Assembly (NCBI GenBank): GCA_963070105.1 | Contig: OY718803.1 | Location: 6,058,507 to 6,122,506, forward strand | DNA: 64,000 bases | Source: Litomosoides sigmodontis | Taxonomy: Eukaryota; Nematoda; Chromadorea; Rhabditida; Onchocercidae | Reading direction: 5' to 3' | Part shown: positions 1 to 11,872 of the stretch, one piece after another | How positions within the stretch are numbered: position 1 is the stretch's first letter | Layout of the letters: each line of letters begins with the position of its first letter | The notes under the pieces: generated by a model | What the model was told of the DNA's origin: nothing | What the model saw: only the letters and a program-made list of their open reading frames with translations | Database searches by the model: none | Translations under genes and position numbers: made by a program

Positions 1-938
1 CGCTTGCTAAATGTTTTATTTCGTATTTGTGAAATTCACCGCTTAAGGTAAGGAACCTTATTCTTTTGAAAACGGTTAGCGAATAACGATGTGAGAGAAA
101 AATGTGTGACGGAAACAGATGGAAACAATAGCGAAATATATAGCAAAGAAGGATTGCGCATGTTCTTTAAAACGATGGGTTAATTGATTTAGGTAAGTGG
201 ATGCACGTGTATTAGTATTTATGGGTAGCGTTTTGAATGGAAGGAAGATACACTGGTTGAAGACGGCGGAAACCACGTAGAATATTCTAGATTGGCTAAT
301 GTGTGCACTAGTATATATTTTTGCGGGTAGGTATATCAAAATTGGAGATCCCCCTGGCACTGTTAGAAGCTTAATTTTGAAATTCTTGTCATTAATTATT
401 GTCACTCCGATTTTGAAATTCTTGTCATTAATTATTGTCACTCCGACAGTTCCCGTTTGAATGAATTTCAAAATGACTACCTCCAAGATTCACTTCATGT
501 CTTAGAACCATCGAGGTAGAGGAAAGTGGTGAGGAAGTCTTGGAGATGTCAAGAAAATCGTAAGAAAAACTTTGGAATGCATGCTTTTGTATTCGTGATG
601 AATCTATGTATGAACGACCTTTAGTTCAAGCTTAGACGGTATGTTTTGTTGAAATTAGATACTTCATGTATTTTTTTATTTGTAAAAAACAATATAACAC
701 TGTTGAAACTCGTTTGTGATATATGGCAGCTGAGGAATAGTACTCGACCTTACGTGATTTTAAATGATGTTGTATTCTTCCTGTTTATTGATTATATATA
801 TATTATTTATTATATATATTATTTCTTATTTGGCTTAACACTCACGTGGCATTCGGATGCGAAATAGTTGTAGATAACTTTGCATTGCATTGCATCATTA
901 CCATGTACTGAAGTTGGATATAATATGTCACTCTTTGC
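1..938. other. Intergenic region upstream of the SIN3 gene
   Basis: No gene is recognised here. A minus-strand open frame of 136 codons at 76-486 exists, but part of its length comes from a 36-base tandem duplication at 375-446 and it resembles no family I know. The stretch ends at a pyrimidine-rich acceptor just before the SIN3 start, so it probably holds the promoter and outron of that gene. An AT-rich TATATA run lies near 795-825. Confidence 0.5.
375..446. repeat. 36-bp perfect tandem duplication
   Basis: Two adjacent copies of a 36-base unit beginning TTTTGAAATTC and ending CACTCCGA occupy 375-410 and 411-446 with no mismatch that I can see. The unit length is a multiple of three, so it keeps a minus-strand frame open, which explains the repeated peptide in that spurious frame. 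Perfect identity suggests a recent duplication. Confidence 0.85.
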
Positions 939-940
939 AG
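927..940 (+). promoter_or_regulatory. Splice acceptor before the SIN3 start (probable trans-splice site)
   Basis: The sequence CACTCTTTGCAG ends at 940, 41 bases before the ATG at 982. An in-frame TGA sits immediately upstream of that ATG, so no coding exon can be joined in this frame between the acceptor and the ATG. The site is therefore either a spliced-leader acceptor or the end of a 5'-UTR intron. Which of these applies cannot be told from sequence alone. Confidence 0.5.
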
Positions 941-981
941 GGGAAAACAGTTGATGTAGTCCTGAAACAAAGTTTTGAAGC

Positions 982-3900
982 ATGTCAACTATAAATGGTG
1001 AAAGTAATCCAGTAGTTCGTATGCCAGTTGTGAATAATGTTATGTTAAATGATACATTGCAATCTCAGTAATTTTTTTATATTATTTTACTTTAATTTGG
1101 TTAGATTTAGTCACTTATATTAGAAAGGTGATGTAGCTTGAGCTGTTCGGTTATATTCCCTATGAATTTTCTATTCACATATTAAGATATGAAATATCTC
1201 CAAAACAGGTGCTATTTCCACAAAAAAAATAAGTGGAGTTAGCCATGAAAGAACTACAATTAAAAACGTATACTGGTGACAGATACAAAAAACTTAATAA
1301 GAAAATTCGATGATTTGAATGACAGTTCCACGTCTGTTGCAGTTTATGGGGTTTTATAAGTTTGCCACTTTAACTAGAGTGTCAAACTTATAACTTCAGC
1401 TTAAGTTTTTCAAGTTAACCTTTCAAGATAATTACATTTTTTGAAGAAAAAAATGTTCATTTAGATTATTCTGCTAATCATCCTTTGTATTTTTCATGTA
1501 CTTGTTAAATTTATTAAAGAGGAAAATAGTAAAAGGATCAGCTGTATTAATTTTGCAGACGTGAAAATATTATGCCGAATGGCAGTGCTTCATTTCAACC
1601 AAATCAGGGGCCTGAAGCGCCGCGTGACAGCACTATGCATGGGAATGTAAGGGTATGTTTTTAAAATCCTCCGATTTTGAATTTTGCATATGAGGATTCG
1701 GTACTGAATGATATTTCTGCGAGCTATTTGCAGAGGCTACGCGTCGAGGATGCATTATGTTACTTGGATCAAGTGAAACAACAGTTTGCGGATGCGCCGG
1801 ACGTCTATGTTAACTTTCTCGATGTCATGAAAGATTTTAAATCTCAGGCGTAGGTTTTAGTTGTTTTTCCATGAACACTACGAATAGTATATTGATACAC
1901 ACAATAGCTAAGGATTTCTCACCATACCATGCTATAATGCTAACAGTTAAGGAAGTAGTGAGGGAATGTTCATTTTCTAAAGTAATGGCATCTTTATTTC
2001 TTAAATTTATGCACAAGAATAAGAATGTAGTCTGAAGTATAAGTTCCGCAGTTTTAGTATTTACAATTTAAACAGGAAAATGAGTAACTAGATGTTTTAG
2101 TCCCTTCTTTTGCTTCATTTGTTTGGTACTATGCCTTAAACAGCAAAGAAAATTTTTAGAATTGATACGCCTGGTGTAATAAAACGGGTTTCACGTTTGT
2201 TTCGTGGTCGACCCAATCTGATCATTGCATTTAATACATTTCTGCCACCTGGATTCGATGTTTCTGTTGATGGCGTAAAGGTCATAATAACCGAACCAAA
2301 TGGTCGTAGACAAGTCATTAATGAAAGTATGTTTTGCTTAAAAATCGTTTTCACAAGTGCTTATATAGAGGCGAGACATAGTAATTGCTAAAAATTGTGT
2401 TGCATGATGCGAGACATTTATTCCTTCGTTCAAATTTCTTTTTTAAAAATTGAGAAACATATAATTATTTTTAAGATACTTAAGGTATTTTACGATTTCT
2501 TAAGTTATGGAGGATGTTGCGTTGCAGCTATACAACTGCATATGCATTATACATTTATATTTTGGAATTATATTTAATGATCTATGAATTTTCTGGACCG
2601 ATTAGTAAAGTACGAGCAGAGAATGGTCTTAAAAAGTGTCTTGTACTGAGTGCTTGCTTTTCATCTCTCTGAAGTCATGTTTATTTCCGCTTTAATTTTT
2701 TGACCTTTCGCTTTTAAAGCATTAGAGTCCTACGCATCTTGCTAAGCCAATGTCTATTAGAAATCTAGTCTAAAAAACTTGCAGCAAATTTGAGTTGTTG
2801 CATGAATTAAGAGACATTTTAGAATATCACATATATCCTTCTTGAATTTATTGCGAACATGTTTTGTGAGAACTGTTTTCAGCGTATCGAAAAATAGAAA
2901 TACTAAAACCGATTATATACTCATCGCTTTCAGATCATCCTGAGTTATCCGCTTCCGAATCAGAAGAAGCACACACTTCCCAAGTTACGAAATCACCTTC
3001 AGTTCATCCTATTACTGGTATTGCTGAAGGTCCATTATTAGCTGCAAATGAAGCCAGTGCATCAGATATAAGTTCAACAGCAGAAGCGGTTATGACGGAA
3101 AAACCAGAAAGTGTGCTTACACCGGTTGTTACAGATTTGCAGTCTAATGAAATTAGGCCTGTCGCATTTCTCTCAAACCGTATTAATACCGCAACGTACC
3201 GAGATGCTTTATTGTATAGAAATAAAGTAATGGTGAGTAATTATATGTAAAAAAATTTACCATTATGGAAAACGGACTATTGTAAATTATCGTTATAGAT
3301 CGTTTTATACTTTAAGGAAAAAAAGGAAAATTTTAAAATTTAAAATTTATTTTTAGGCTCGATTCGAGGAACGACCTGAAATCTACCAAAAATTTCTTGA
3401 AATTCTGCAACGACTTCAACGGCTAACACAGGTGAATCTTGTAACTGCTTCGTTTACAACTACAAATCGCCGTTACCATTTGATGCGACATGTTGGCATT
3501 AAAAAGTGGTCGGGAAACTTTTTGTTCCACTGTAATTGAGTAGTGGTTTCCTTGATATATCTGTTATCCTTCAGAAAATATGATTGAAATTAACCAAAGT
3601 AATGAAATTTGGATCTATTGTTCCTGTCTGCCATCTATTGGTCCAGGAATCAAATTTCAGGAAGGAGGAGTCATCCGAGGGTATAAACGAGCTCTAGAGG
3701 CAGTAGAAGTGCTTTTTGAAAATGACACAGATTTGGTGCAGGAATTTAGACAGCAATTTCAACCGAGCTGTTATAGATCTGAAATATCTGGTCCACCCTC
3801 TAATATGTCTCGAGATACGACTAATAAAGTAATATTTCCAAAAATCTTCAATTTCATCAGATATTTTCTTTAGATTAACAAGTGAATCTTCCAGGGAAGA

Positions 3901-6900
3901 ATCCAAAAGAGTGGGGATCGCAGTACTTTTGTCGTTTCTCCCCAGCCTGTTTGTGTACCAAAAGTTCAAAACCTGCAAGGAACGACTCTGGGAAAACGCA
4001 CTGCTTCAATTTATTCGACAGCAGCTAAGGTTTTTTAAAAAAAAAAAAACATTGCTATATTTTAGCCCAACATATTTGCAATATTTTTAGGATGATATTA
4101 AGATTAAACCCAGCAAATTCTTGAGAGAAAAAAAATCTCTCAAGTTTGTGTAAACCTGACATTAAGCACAGCTTAACACTTTTGCGCTTAGACTTTTATT
4201 AATAATGGTATTTATTTGCAGAGAGCAAAATTAGGGACTGTTAATTTGTTGACGTATGATACAGATGTTGAAGAAGCAGCGAAATTTGGTACCGTTGAAG
4301 ATTTTCTTTTCTTTGACAAGGTATGCTGGCTACGAGAAGTAAGCTTTCTGTTATCTTCCAATTTTTTCTTAAATCTGCAATCACTTTATCAAGCGTTTTT
4401 ACTTCATGGAAAATGATAAAGTTCGAACTGTTGAAGTGAGTTAAGATTTTGGTGTTCCGTGCAGGGATGTTCATTGAGAGGTTTTTTATATTTATACTCA
4501 TAAATAAAGCATCTAATGTAAAAGTAGGCGAACATATTGAAATAGCTACTTGAAGCAAGAAAGAAATAATTTATAGCCGATGTTGATATTTTTAGCATCA
4601 AAATTGAGGCATAGGTGCGCTGAGTTTGGAGTAAATCAATTTTTGTTGTTCTTATGTTTCTGATTTTTTAATGTCCTCAATGATAATATGGTTCAAAATA
4701 TAACAACATTTCAGGACAAATTCTAAATTACGTTAATTATCAGTAAATTTTGCAGATACGGAAAGCATTAATTGATAATGGTGTACATGAAAATTTTCTT
4801 CGTTGCCTTGCTTTATATAACCAAAGCATTATTTCGAAAAATGAACTTGTGGAACTTTTAACACCCTTTATCGGGTAAAATTTTCCTTGCATTTTTAATT
4901 AAGTCATCCCAGTTGGTACAAGTGTAATTTTTAAAAATTGTTTCTCCATTTATTTAATTATTTTTTTGTTTAAAAGCACACAATGCTTTGTTTTTACTTT
5001 TCTTCAGACGTTTCACACTGTTATTAAAGCATGTGAAAGAACTTTTGGGTTTGCCGGATACACATAGCGAGAGTCAGCAGAATGACGATAGGTATCGGCG
5101 GCGGCAAACTCACATGAGCGATGATGTGGAGCTGGAGCATAAAATCGGTAATTTCAAAGGAAAAGAACAATAATTTAGAAGATAATGTCGTACACTTCCT
5201 TTTCATCGCGAGCTAGACATGTCTTTCACATATATTTTGTAATAAAACAAAAGTTGCAGATTATGCTACATGTCGAAGACTAGGTGTTAGCTACCGGTCT
5301 TTGCCAGAATCATATGAAAAACCACTCTGTTCTGGACGAACGCCACTTTGTGAATCAGTCCTCAACAATTCTTGGGTTTCCTTTCCATGTTGGTCCTCCG
5401 AGGATAGTTCGGCCGTCCATTCTAAGAAGACACCATTTGAAGAATTCGTGTTTCGTACAGAAGATGAACGTTATGAGGTTTTTTGCCTTGGAAGTTCTTT
5501 TGTAATTTTTATGTATCATTTGTCTCTTAACTTTAAAGTAGATGTTAAATATTGTGCATTAATAGACAAATTTTTCAGTTGGACATCGTCATTGAAGTAA
5601 ACAAAACAGCTTTAGAGGTTCTAGAAATGGTTCAGCGGAAAATGTCACGAATGAAGAATGAAGAATTGAACAGCTTTCGTTTGGGTCCATCTTTGGGTGG
5701 TAGTTCGGATTCAATAATGTTACGCGCACTGCAGAGAATTTATGGGTAAATAGTAGAACTTTATAAATTACGCCGAGATGGGATGACAAAGCCTAATTTG
5801 ATTTTAAGAATAGAGTTTATGAAAATTTAACTGATTTCTTTAGGGATCATACCTTAAAGATGCTGGAAGGAGCAATGAAAAATCCTCAGATTATGATACC
5901 ACGACTAATTGAAAGAATGCGGCAAAAAGACGTTGAGTGGCGTAAAAATCAAGAAATATGCAATCGGATTTGGCGTGAAGAAACGGACAAACATTTCATA
6001 AAGAGTCTAGATCATCAGTCAATAATCTTTAAGCAAAATGATTTGAAACTACTTCGTGCAAAAACGATCATCAATCAGTTCGAGAATTTGTATGATGAGG
6101 TTAGGTGTTCTAATTCTAATTTATTTTATAATTTTTGTTTGCAGATATCATCGTGGTATCACGAACAATAAATTTAATACTGATCGAAGAAAGCCCTTCT
6201 ATTTCGCTTAATTCTATTATCTGGGGTGTTTTGAAAGCTATAGCAGTACGTTTTGTAGTCAGAATCACACAGAAGCAAAACTTTCTGAGGAATCCTTATA
6301 TTCATAAAAAATACAGCTTGCTTGTTCAGAAAAGTCCATTTTGTTGATATTTTAGCGTACTGATCGAAATGATGAAGGTGAATCAGTGGAATACGGACCA
6401 CATTGCATTTATTCATATCCGGAAGACATACGTGTTCTATATGATGTTAACGATTTAGTAATACATTATGTAAAACGGCAAGCGAACATTCAAAAAGAAG
6501 AAAAGCGTCATGCGAAACGTTATTTGAAGCGTTTTATTCCGGAATTATTTAATATTCCGCCCCAAGAATTAAGTGATGAAGAAGAAATAGAGGAGCGAGA
6601 TTGTATAGGTTCGTTTTCTGTTTGTGAAACAAAACAGTGAGCAGAAATATTTTTAGCGAATTCTCTTCAACTAATTCATAATTTTCTGCATTGGTTCTTG
6701 AAAAAAATTTCTGGTGAATTGTATGTTATGAATGATGTTTAAGGTCAAAATCCTGGAGAAGAGCGAATTGTTGGACTGCGTACAGATGAAGCTCAAAAAA
6801 CAACATCAAATGATGGTGCAGAATTGCAAAATGTGCGTTAGTGAGGACAGTATAATTTATATTGTAGGATGTAGATGTCTTAGAGTAGAAATAATTTGTA

Positions 6901-8950
6901 TTTTCATAAGTGATATTTAATACTATATGTAAGAAAAGTATTTTGGTTCTCAGTTATAAATCTTATTCATTCACGTCTGTCAAACTGGGAATACCAAATA
7001 TGTATTTTTAGTAGAGGCCGTTTTTGCTTATACATAATTTGTGACTCACATTAGGTCTTAAAAAGTGAGCTTCAAGTGTATATGGACTTAGTGCTCTTTT
7101 GCAATATAGTTCTCAAATTTTTAAAAAAAAGATCTAAACTGTTACCTAATCTACAAGTCTTCAGATTTCTCGGTTTTTGTATAAAAAACATTTTTAGGCT
7201 CAATATCCGACTGGAAATGAATCTTCCACATATCGCCTTTTTTATGGTGCAAACACATGGTGTATATTCATTAGACTTCATCATTTAATGTGCGATCGAT
7301 TGGCTTATTTGAAGAAAATACATCGAGAAATTATTAAGAATCATGAAGTAATAATTATTATTTTCGTTTTATAGTATTTTAAGGGCTAATATTCAGTTAA
7401 ACATACTTCCAATATCTGAAACATCCTTTGATATCTAAAATGGAATCGTAAAAAATAGCACGAAATTTTTGTCCTTTGCACTTATAATTGTTTTTAATAA
7501 TTTTTACAATAATATTTTTCACATGATTTTCGAGCTGTAAAGAAATGTTTAGGTGGAGGAACGCATACGGATGGAGCGTGAATCCATAATAAATCGATGT
7601 TCTGGTGATAGTGGGTCGCTGAAATCAGTTGAATTGGACACAAAACTTGGTTTATCTTTGCTGAAACCGGACAACCACAGTCCAGTTAACTACTACAAGG
7701 CATTGATTAACGAAGTTAAAAATCTTCTGGACGGTCTCATTGATAGTGTCGCTTTTGAAGATAACGTCAGGTGAGTGATAAAAGCAATTAAGTACTTTGT
7801 AGTACAGTTAGCTTGAATTAAATTATTGAATGTGAATTTGAACTTATTCCAGATGATGTTTTTTCTTTTCTTAGGAAAATGTTTGGAACAGCTGCGTATT
7901 TAACATTCACAATGGATAAAATTATCACAACAATTGCACGGCAACTGCAAAACATGTCTTGCGAGGATGCTAACATTGCTAGTATGGATCTGTACAAAAA
8001 ATACCGTTTTGAGCATCCCGTCAGTTTATATAGTCGAGACAAGAATGAAGAAAATATTGATGATGCCTATGAAAGGGCTGCGCAAGAAGTGTTTGCCAAC
8101 CAGAATTGTTTCAAGANNNNNNNNNNNNNNNNNNNNNNNNNNNNNNNNNNNNNNNNNNNNNNNNNNNNNNNNNNNNNNNNNNNNNNNNNNNNNNNNNNNN
8201 NNNNNNNNNNNNNNNNNNNNNNNNNNNNNNNNNNNNNNNNNNNNNNNNNNNNNNNNNNNNNNNNNNNNNNNNNNNNNNNNNNNNNNNNNNNNNNNNNNNN
8301 NNNNNNNNNNNNNNNNCTGCTAATATAACTGATTTTGGTCTTACTTTGATTAAAATGACTTCATCTGATTTTTTATTGCCATTCAGAAAGAAAGACGATG
8401 AAACGAATAAAAAAAATGAGGACGGACAGAAGTTGGAAGAGAAACTGCCCAATATTACGATGAATGAAGATCTGAGTGTGCTGTTTTCTCCAGCTGGAAA
8501 TTATAAAATGCGGTTTACCAAAGATTCAGGAGATCTGCTAATAAGAGCCGGAGCACCGCGAAAAGGGATGGATGTAAGTTCACGGTTCACATAAGAAGTT
8601 GGATGTTATAAAAACATGTATCTTAAAAGCGAGGTGATTGATTGATGTGTTATTGGCGACTCATGAATCTTGTAGGCGTTAATTTGAATGTTGTGAATAT
8701 TGAATGATTGAATTTTAATTTTCAGAAACACAGAATAGTCACAGGACGGAGGAAAGACCGCTTCTTGGCATGGTTGGAAGAACGGTTGTGTGAAGATGGT
8801 GGAGACGTGTTAGGTCCTCGAAACTGGCTTGCAGATGGTTCACGAATAGTACCTGTGCGTCACCCTGAATTTCCTTATATCACTTATAATCGTTACTTCT
8901 CTTCCATTTCCAGTACTTCTTCAAGTTCATCAAATCGTAGTCAGCGCTAG
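982..8950 (+). CDS. sin-3: SIN3-family transcriptional co-repressor scaffold
   Basis: SIN3 proteins are nuclear scaffolds that bind transcription factors through PAH domains and recruit class I histone deacetylases. Exons read: 982-1067, 1559-1652, 1734-1849, 2160-2326, 2934-3232, 3357-3431, 3661-3828, 3895-4029, 4222-4320, 4756-4874, 5008-5147, 5260-5477, 5579-5745, 5844-6099, 6356-6608, 6744-6832, 7198-7347, 7553-7770, 7875 into the gap, from the gap to 8573, and 8726-8950. All phases agree. PAH1 lies at about residues 61-130 ([24 protein letters not shown]), PAH2 at about 235-316, PAH3 at about 396-468. The HDAC-interaction region begins near residue 500 ([30 protein letters not shown]). 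The SIN3 C-terminal domain follows ([23 protein letters not shown]). About 1,190 residues are visible plus whatever the N gap hides, within the usual family size. An in-frame TGA just before the ATG supports the start. Two donors are weak (GTTTTT at 4030 and 5478). Confidence 0.93.
8117..8316. other. Assembly gap of 200 N inside the SIN3 gene
   Basis: Exactly 200 N interrupt the coding region just after a conserved NQNCFK-type motif. The round number suggests a placeholder, so the true missing length is unknown. It removes the end of one exon and probably an intron plus the start of the next, in the SIN3 C-terminal domain. After the gap the frame is open from 8317, but a possible acceptor (TTGCCATTCAG at about 8376-8386) makes the exact start of that exon uncertain. 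Confidence 0.98.
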
Positions 8951-10772
8951 TATGACATAGTTCATATGTTCTTCGTGTTTTACATTGTGAATCGATCATA
9001 ATTCCGGTTTTTTCCATAATTTAATGAGTTCGTAATACTCTGCCGTAATTCTCTGATGATACTAGGGTTTTCGATGTTTGACTAAAGAAATTGTAAAAAA
9101 ATGAGTTTGTAAAAAATGAGCTATATTTATTGTCTAGTTTGTTTTATATCGCATAGCTCTCAAAACTCATGATTGTTTTTTCATCCCACTGGGACGATGT
9201 TAGATTTCGAATAACCTCTTGTAGAGGCTATAGTAAATAAGTTTCTGGAGGATTAAGTCTTCAACGAGTGGCCTATGCAAAAAAATTGATGTCCTCGTCG
9301 TATTCGTTATTCTTTAATTAGTTGGTTTAATAGGTTTGATTTTCAAGTAAAATCATATGCGAAATGTTTAATATCGTATTAGAGGGCAGATTAAATTACA
9401 TTCAAAAATAGTCAAAGAATCAAACTTCCTTCTGAATATCAATTGATGATTTGGCGCATGATCCTGTGTAATGCATTTCCTGAACTCTATTCAGTTTTCA
9501 TCAGTGAAGGGGAGTCGACAGATTTTGTCCCATTCACTCATCCTAACTGCATGAGATTGTGCTGAAATGGGACAGACATTTCAAATCTAAGTTGTACTGA
9601 CAGCTATCAAAAAATTCGATATTCTTATTTATTGCTTCACTTCTAATCACTGGGTCATTGTAAGGATACCGGAATAATACCTACCTGCTACCGATACAGA
9701 GATAATACGAGAATCGCGAGCACAATTAGATTTTAAATGCTGAAGGGGACTAAATGTATTTCCATTTCCGAAATATGGAAAAGCAGTAGACTTCTAAGCT
9801 GAGTTGTTTACTCAAGAAAAAATGAGGCGATGGTTTAATTGGCGTATTTACTTTTAGGGAACAAGCAATAATTCAAAAGAGCCTATTCCCATTAAGGTAC
9901 TGATTAAATGGAACCACTCGTATAATGCAAATGAGAAACGGCTCTTGGATGTGCAGCATTTATTAAAAACGGAAAAAGGATCGGCCAGGATGACTAACAA
10001 TCTTGCTAAAGCACGGCATCATAAAAAACCTGACTAAATTGAAGCATAATAAGAGATGCGTTAGGTTTTCGAAAATTGTCCTCGGCAGATATATTATTTA
10101 AATAGTACAGCAGATATGTTCAAATTGGAATTATAAGGGTTATTAATATGCTCCACTTGAGACAGTAATAAAGCAATGGACTTAAGTCTCATTTTTCCAA
10201 AAAGAGCTGATGGCATATAACAGTATGGTGATCTTCGCAATATTGCTTTTTTTTTATTGCAGCACTTCAACCGGAAATTAAAATATGTACAAATAGAGAT
10301 GCACCATATCAACATGAACTAAAAAAAGAAACCTGAAAAAGATCACAGTGTAACCACGGCACATTTGTCTTCTGAATATATGTAGCTATGGATATATGGA
10401 ATTAATAATTTAATGAACAGCAAAAACAGTTATCTTTCAGCGATGGTAGATATTCTTTAAACCAATACGAAAAAATGAATTAAATACCGGGCAAATCGTT
10501 TATCCTTCATTCCTGTTTGCTATTCGTAACCCCGTATGTATGAACTATATACATGGAAGCTAAGGAAATTAAGTGAAAGAACTATAAGCTCCACTGCAAA
10601 TAAATACTCCACAGCCTATGCACAGAACAATGAACATGTGATGCAAAAAGCTGACAAATAGGGATTATCGAGCAACTGTTGAAAATTGATAAAAAATACT
10701 GTAGCGTGAACATTTTGTCGTTAAATTGATGCCGTGGGATTAACTCATCAATTAGCGCCATCTCATGCAGCT
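8951..10772. other. Intergenic region between convergent SIN3 and OSER1-like genes
   Basis: The two flanking genes point towards each other, so this 1.8 kb should hold both 3' UTRs and poly(A) sites. I see no clear AATAAA close to either stop codon; AAATAA-type variants occur (for example near 9233). A short inverted pair (GTCCCATT and AATGGGAC near 9528 and 9565) could form a weak hairpin. No coding segment is recognised. Confidence 0.5.
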
Positions 10773-11859
10773 CTATGCATACATGCTTTCAGCCAGCGCC
10801 GACATTTTCAAGCAAATATTAACAAATTGGTTAAAATATTCTGCTAATTCGGCAACTTCGCCATCTACACCTTCGTCTGCTAAGTCCCATGGTGAATAAC
10901 GTGACGCTTCGATCGAGCAGCTTGAGCTTTTACTCCTGAACAAATTGAAACATACATGAATAATACAGGTATTACATATAAACAATCTTGTCCCGCCAAA
11001 AACATGACTTTGATTCCAAAGCAAAGATATGATTTCAAGTTTTTCCAAAAAACATCCAGCACTTTTACAAAATTTTAAGGCGTTCAAATAACAGAAGCAT
11101 CGTGACGGCATTACTTCACAATTTCTATTAATAATTTTGCCTTGAATTAAATCTTCCTTTGTAGCATATATAAATCTTAAATACTTTTAAAAACGAAAAC
11201 AGCTTTGCACATAAATGGAGAGAAACTGACCTTTCCATAGTGGATGGTTGCTCTGATAGCATCAACTTCAGCTCATCGACATCACCGTCTAATTTAATGT
11301 TCCATAGCTTTTCCAAGGCAGAATTGCGCTTAAGCGTATCGACTGGTTTGCTCATTAAAGGTAATAAATATGGCTTGTAACGATGCCGAGCACGGCTGAA
11401 AATTTTTTTAATAAACTGCCAAAAATAGTACAAGAAATTATAGAAAAATTTGCGCTTATTCTTTAAGCTCTATAATTCTCTATTTCTGTCTTTGACCTAT
11501 TCCATTTCAATTTAAAAAAAGACCACATAATCAAAAATGAGCCAAAGAAGACTTCCCCATCTTCTAACTACATCCCGAAATGTTATAAGCTCCCAGTTTA
11601 CCACGAGCATGGCCCGCGCTTGGAAGTAGCTCAAACGAAAGGATTCAAAAACCTACTCCTTGGTAAGACGAGCAGTGTAGCTTGATGCAGTCGACGGTTG
11701 TTGCGTTTTCTGACAGAAGGAAAGAGTTTTAGATTGCTTCTTTGGTATTTTATTGTTCGCGTCATCTTTCGAATCTTTGCTATCGCTTGCTTTTAACGAA
11801 AGTCTTTCAAAAATTGAAAGTGCTTGTTCCATCGTTGCTTTTACTTCTGCTTCTTCCAT
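10773..11859 (-). CDS. OSER1-like small protein (PF05604/DUF776 family)
   Basis: Three minus-strand exons, 11859-11657, 11395-11231 and 10935-10773, join in phase to give 176 residues. The C-terminus reads VAELAEYFNQF then KMSALAESMYA and stop. This matches the layout of the animal OSER1 C-terminus, where an acidic helix leads into a KMS-x-MAEMMY end. The N-terminus (ATMEQALSIFERLSL, about residues 8-22) resembles the other conserved OSER1 helix, and the middle is Ser/Lys-rich and poorly conserved as in that family. OSER1 is an oxidative-stress-responsive protein reported as a FOXO target affecting lifespan; its molecular activity is not settled. The start ATG abuts an acceptor (CTTTAG), so either the leader is trans-spliced directly onto it or more coding sequence lies upstream. 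The family call rests on recalled motifs and is moderate. Confidence 0.6.
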
Positions 11860-11872
11860 CTAAAGCATTATT
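11860..11872 (-). promoter_or_regulatory. Acceptor abutting the OSER1-like ATG
   Basis: On the minus strand the sequence TAATGCTTTAG runs directly into ATGGAAGAAG. With no base between AG and ATG this is either a spliced-leader acceptor giving a zero-length 5' UTR, or an ordinary acceptor for an upstream exon. No upstream coding exon was recognised. Confidence 0.4.

Noticed and set aside
76..486. Minus-strand open frame of 136 codons
   Set aside because: Its length is partly due to the 36-bp tandem duplication, it has no recognisable domain and no splice-linked partner.
3580..3660. ATG-led extension of the SIN3 exon at 3661, using an acceptor at 3574
   Set aside because: In the phase delivered by the previous exon this extension meets a TGA at once; the acceptor at 3660 joins in phase and continues PAH2.
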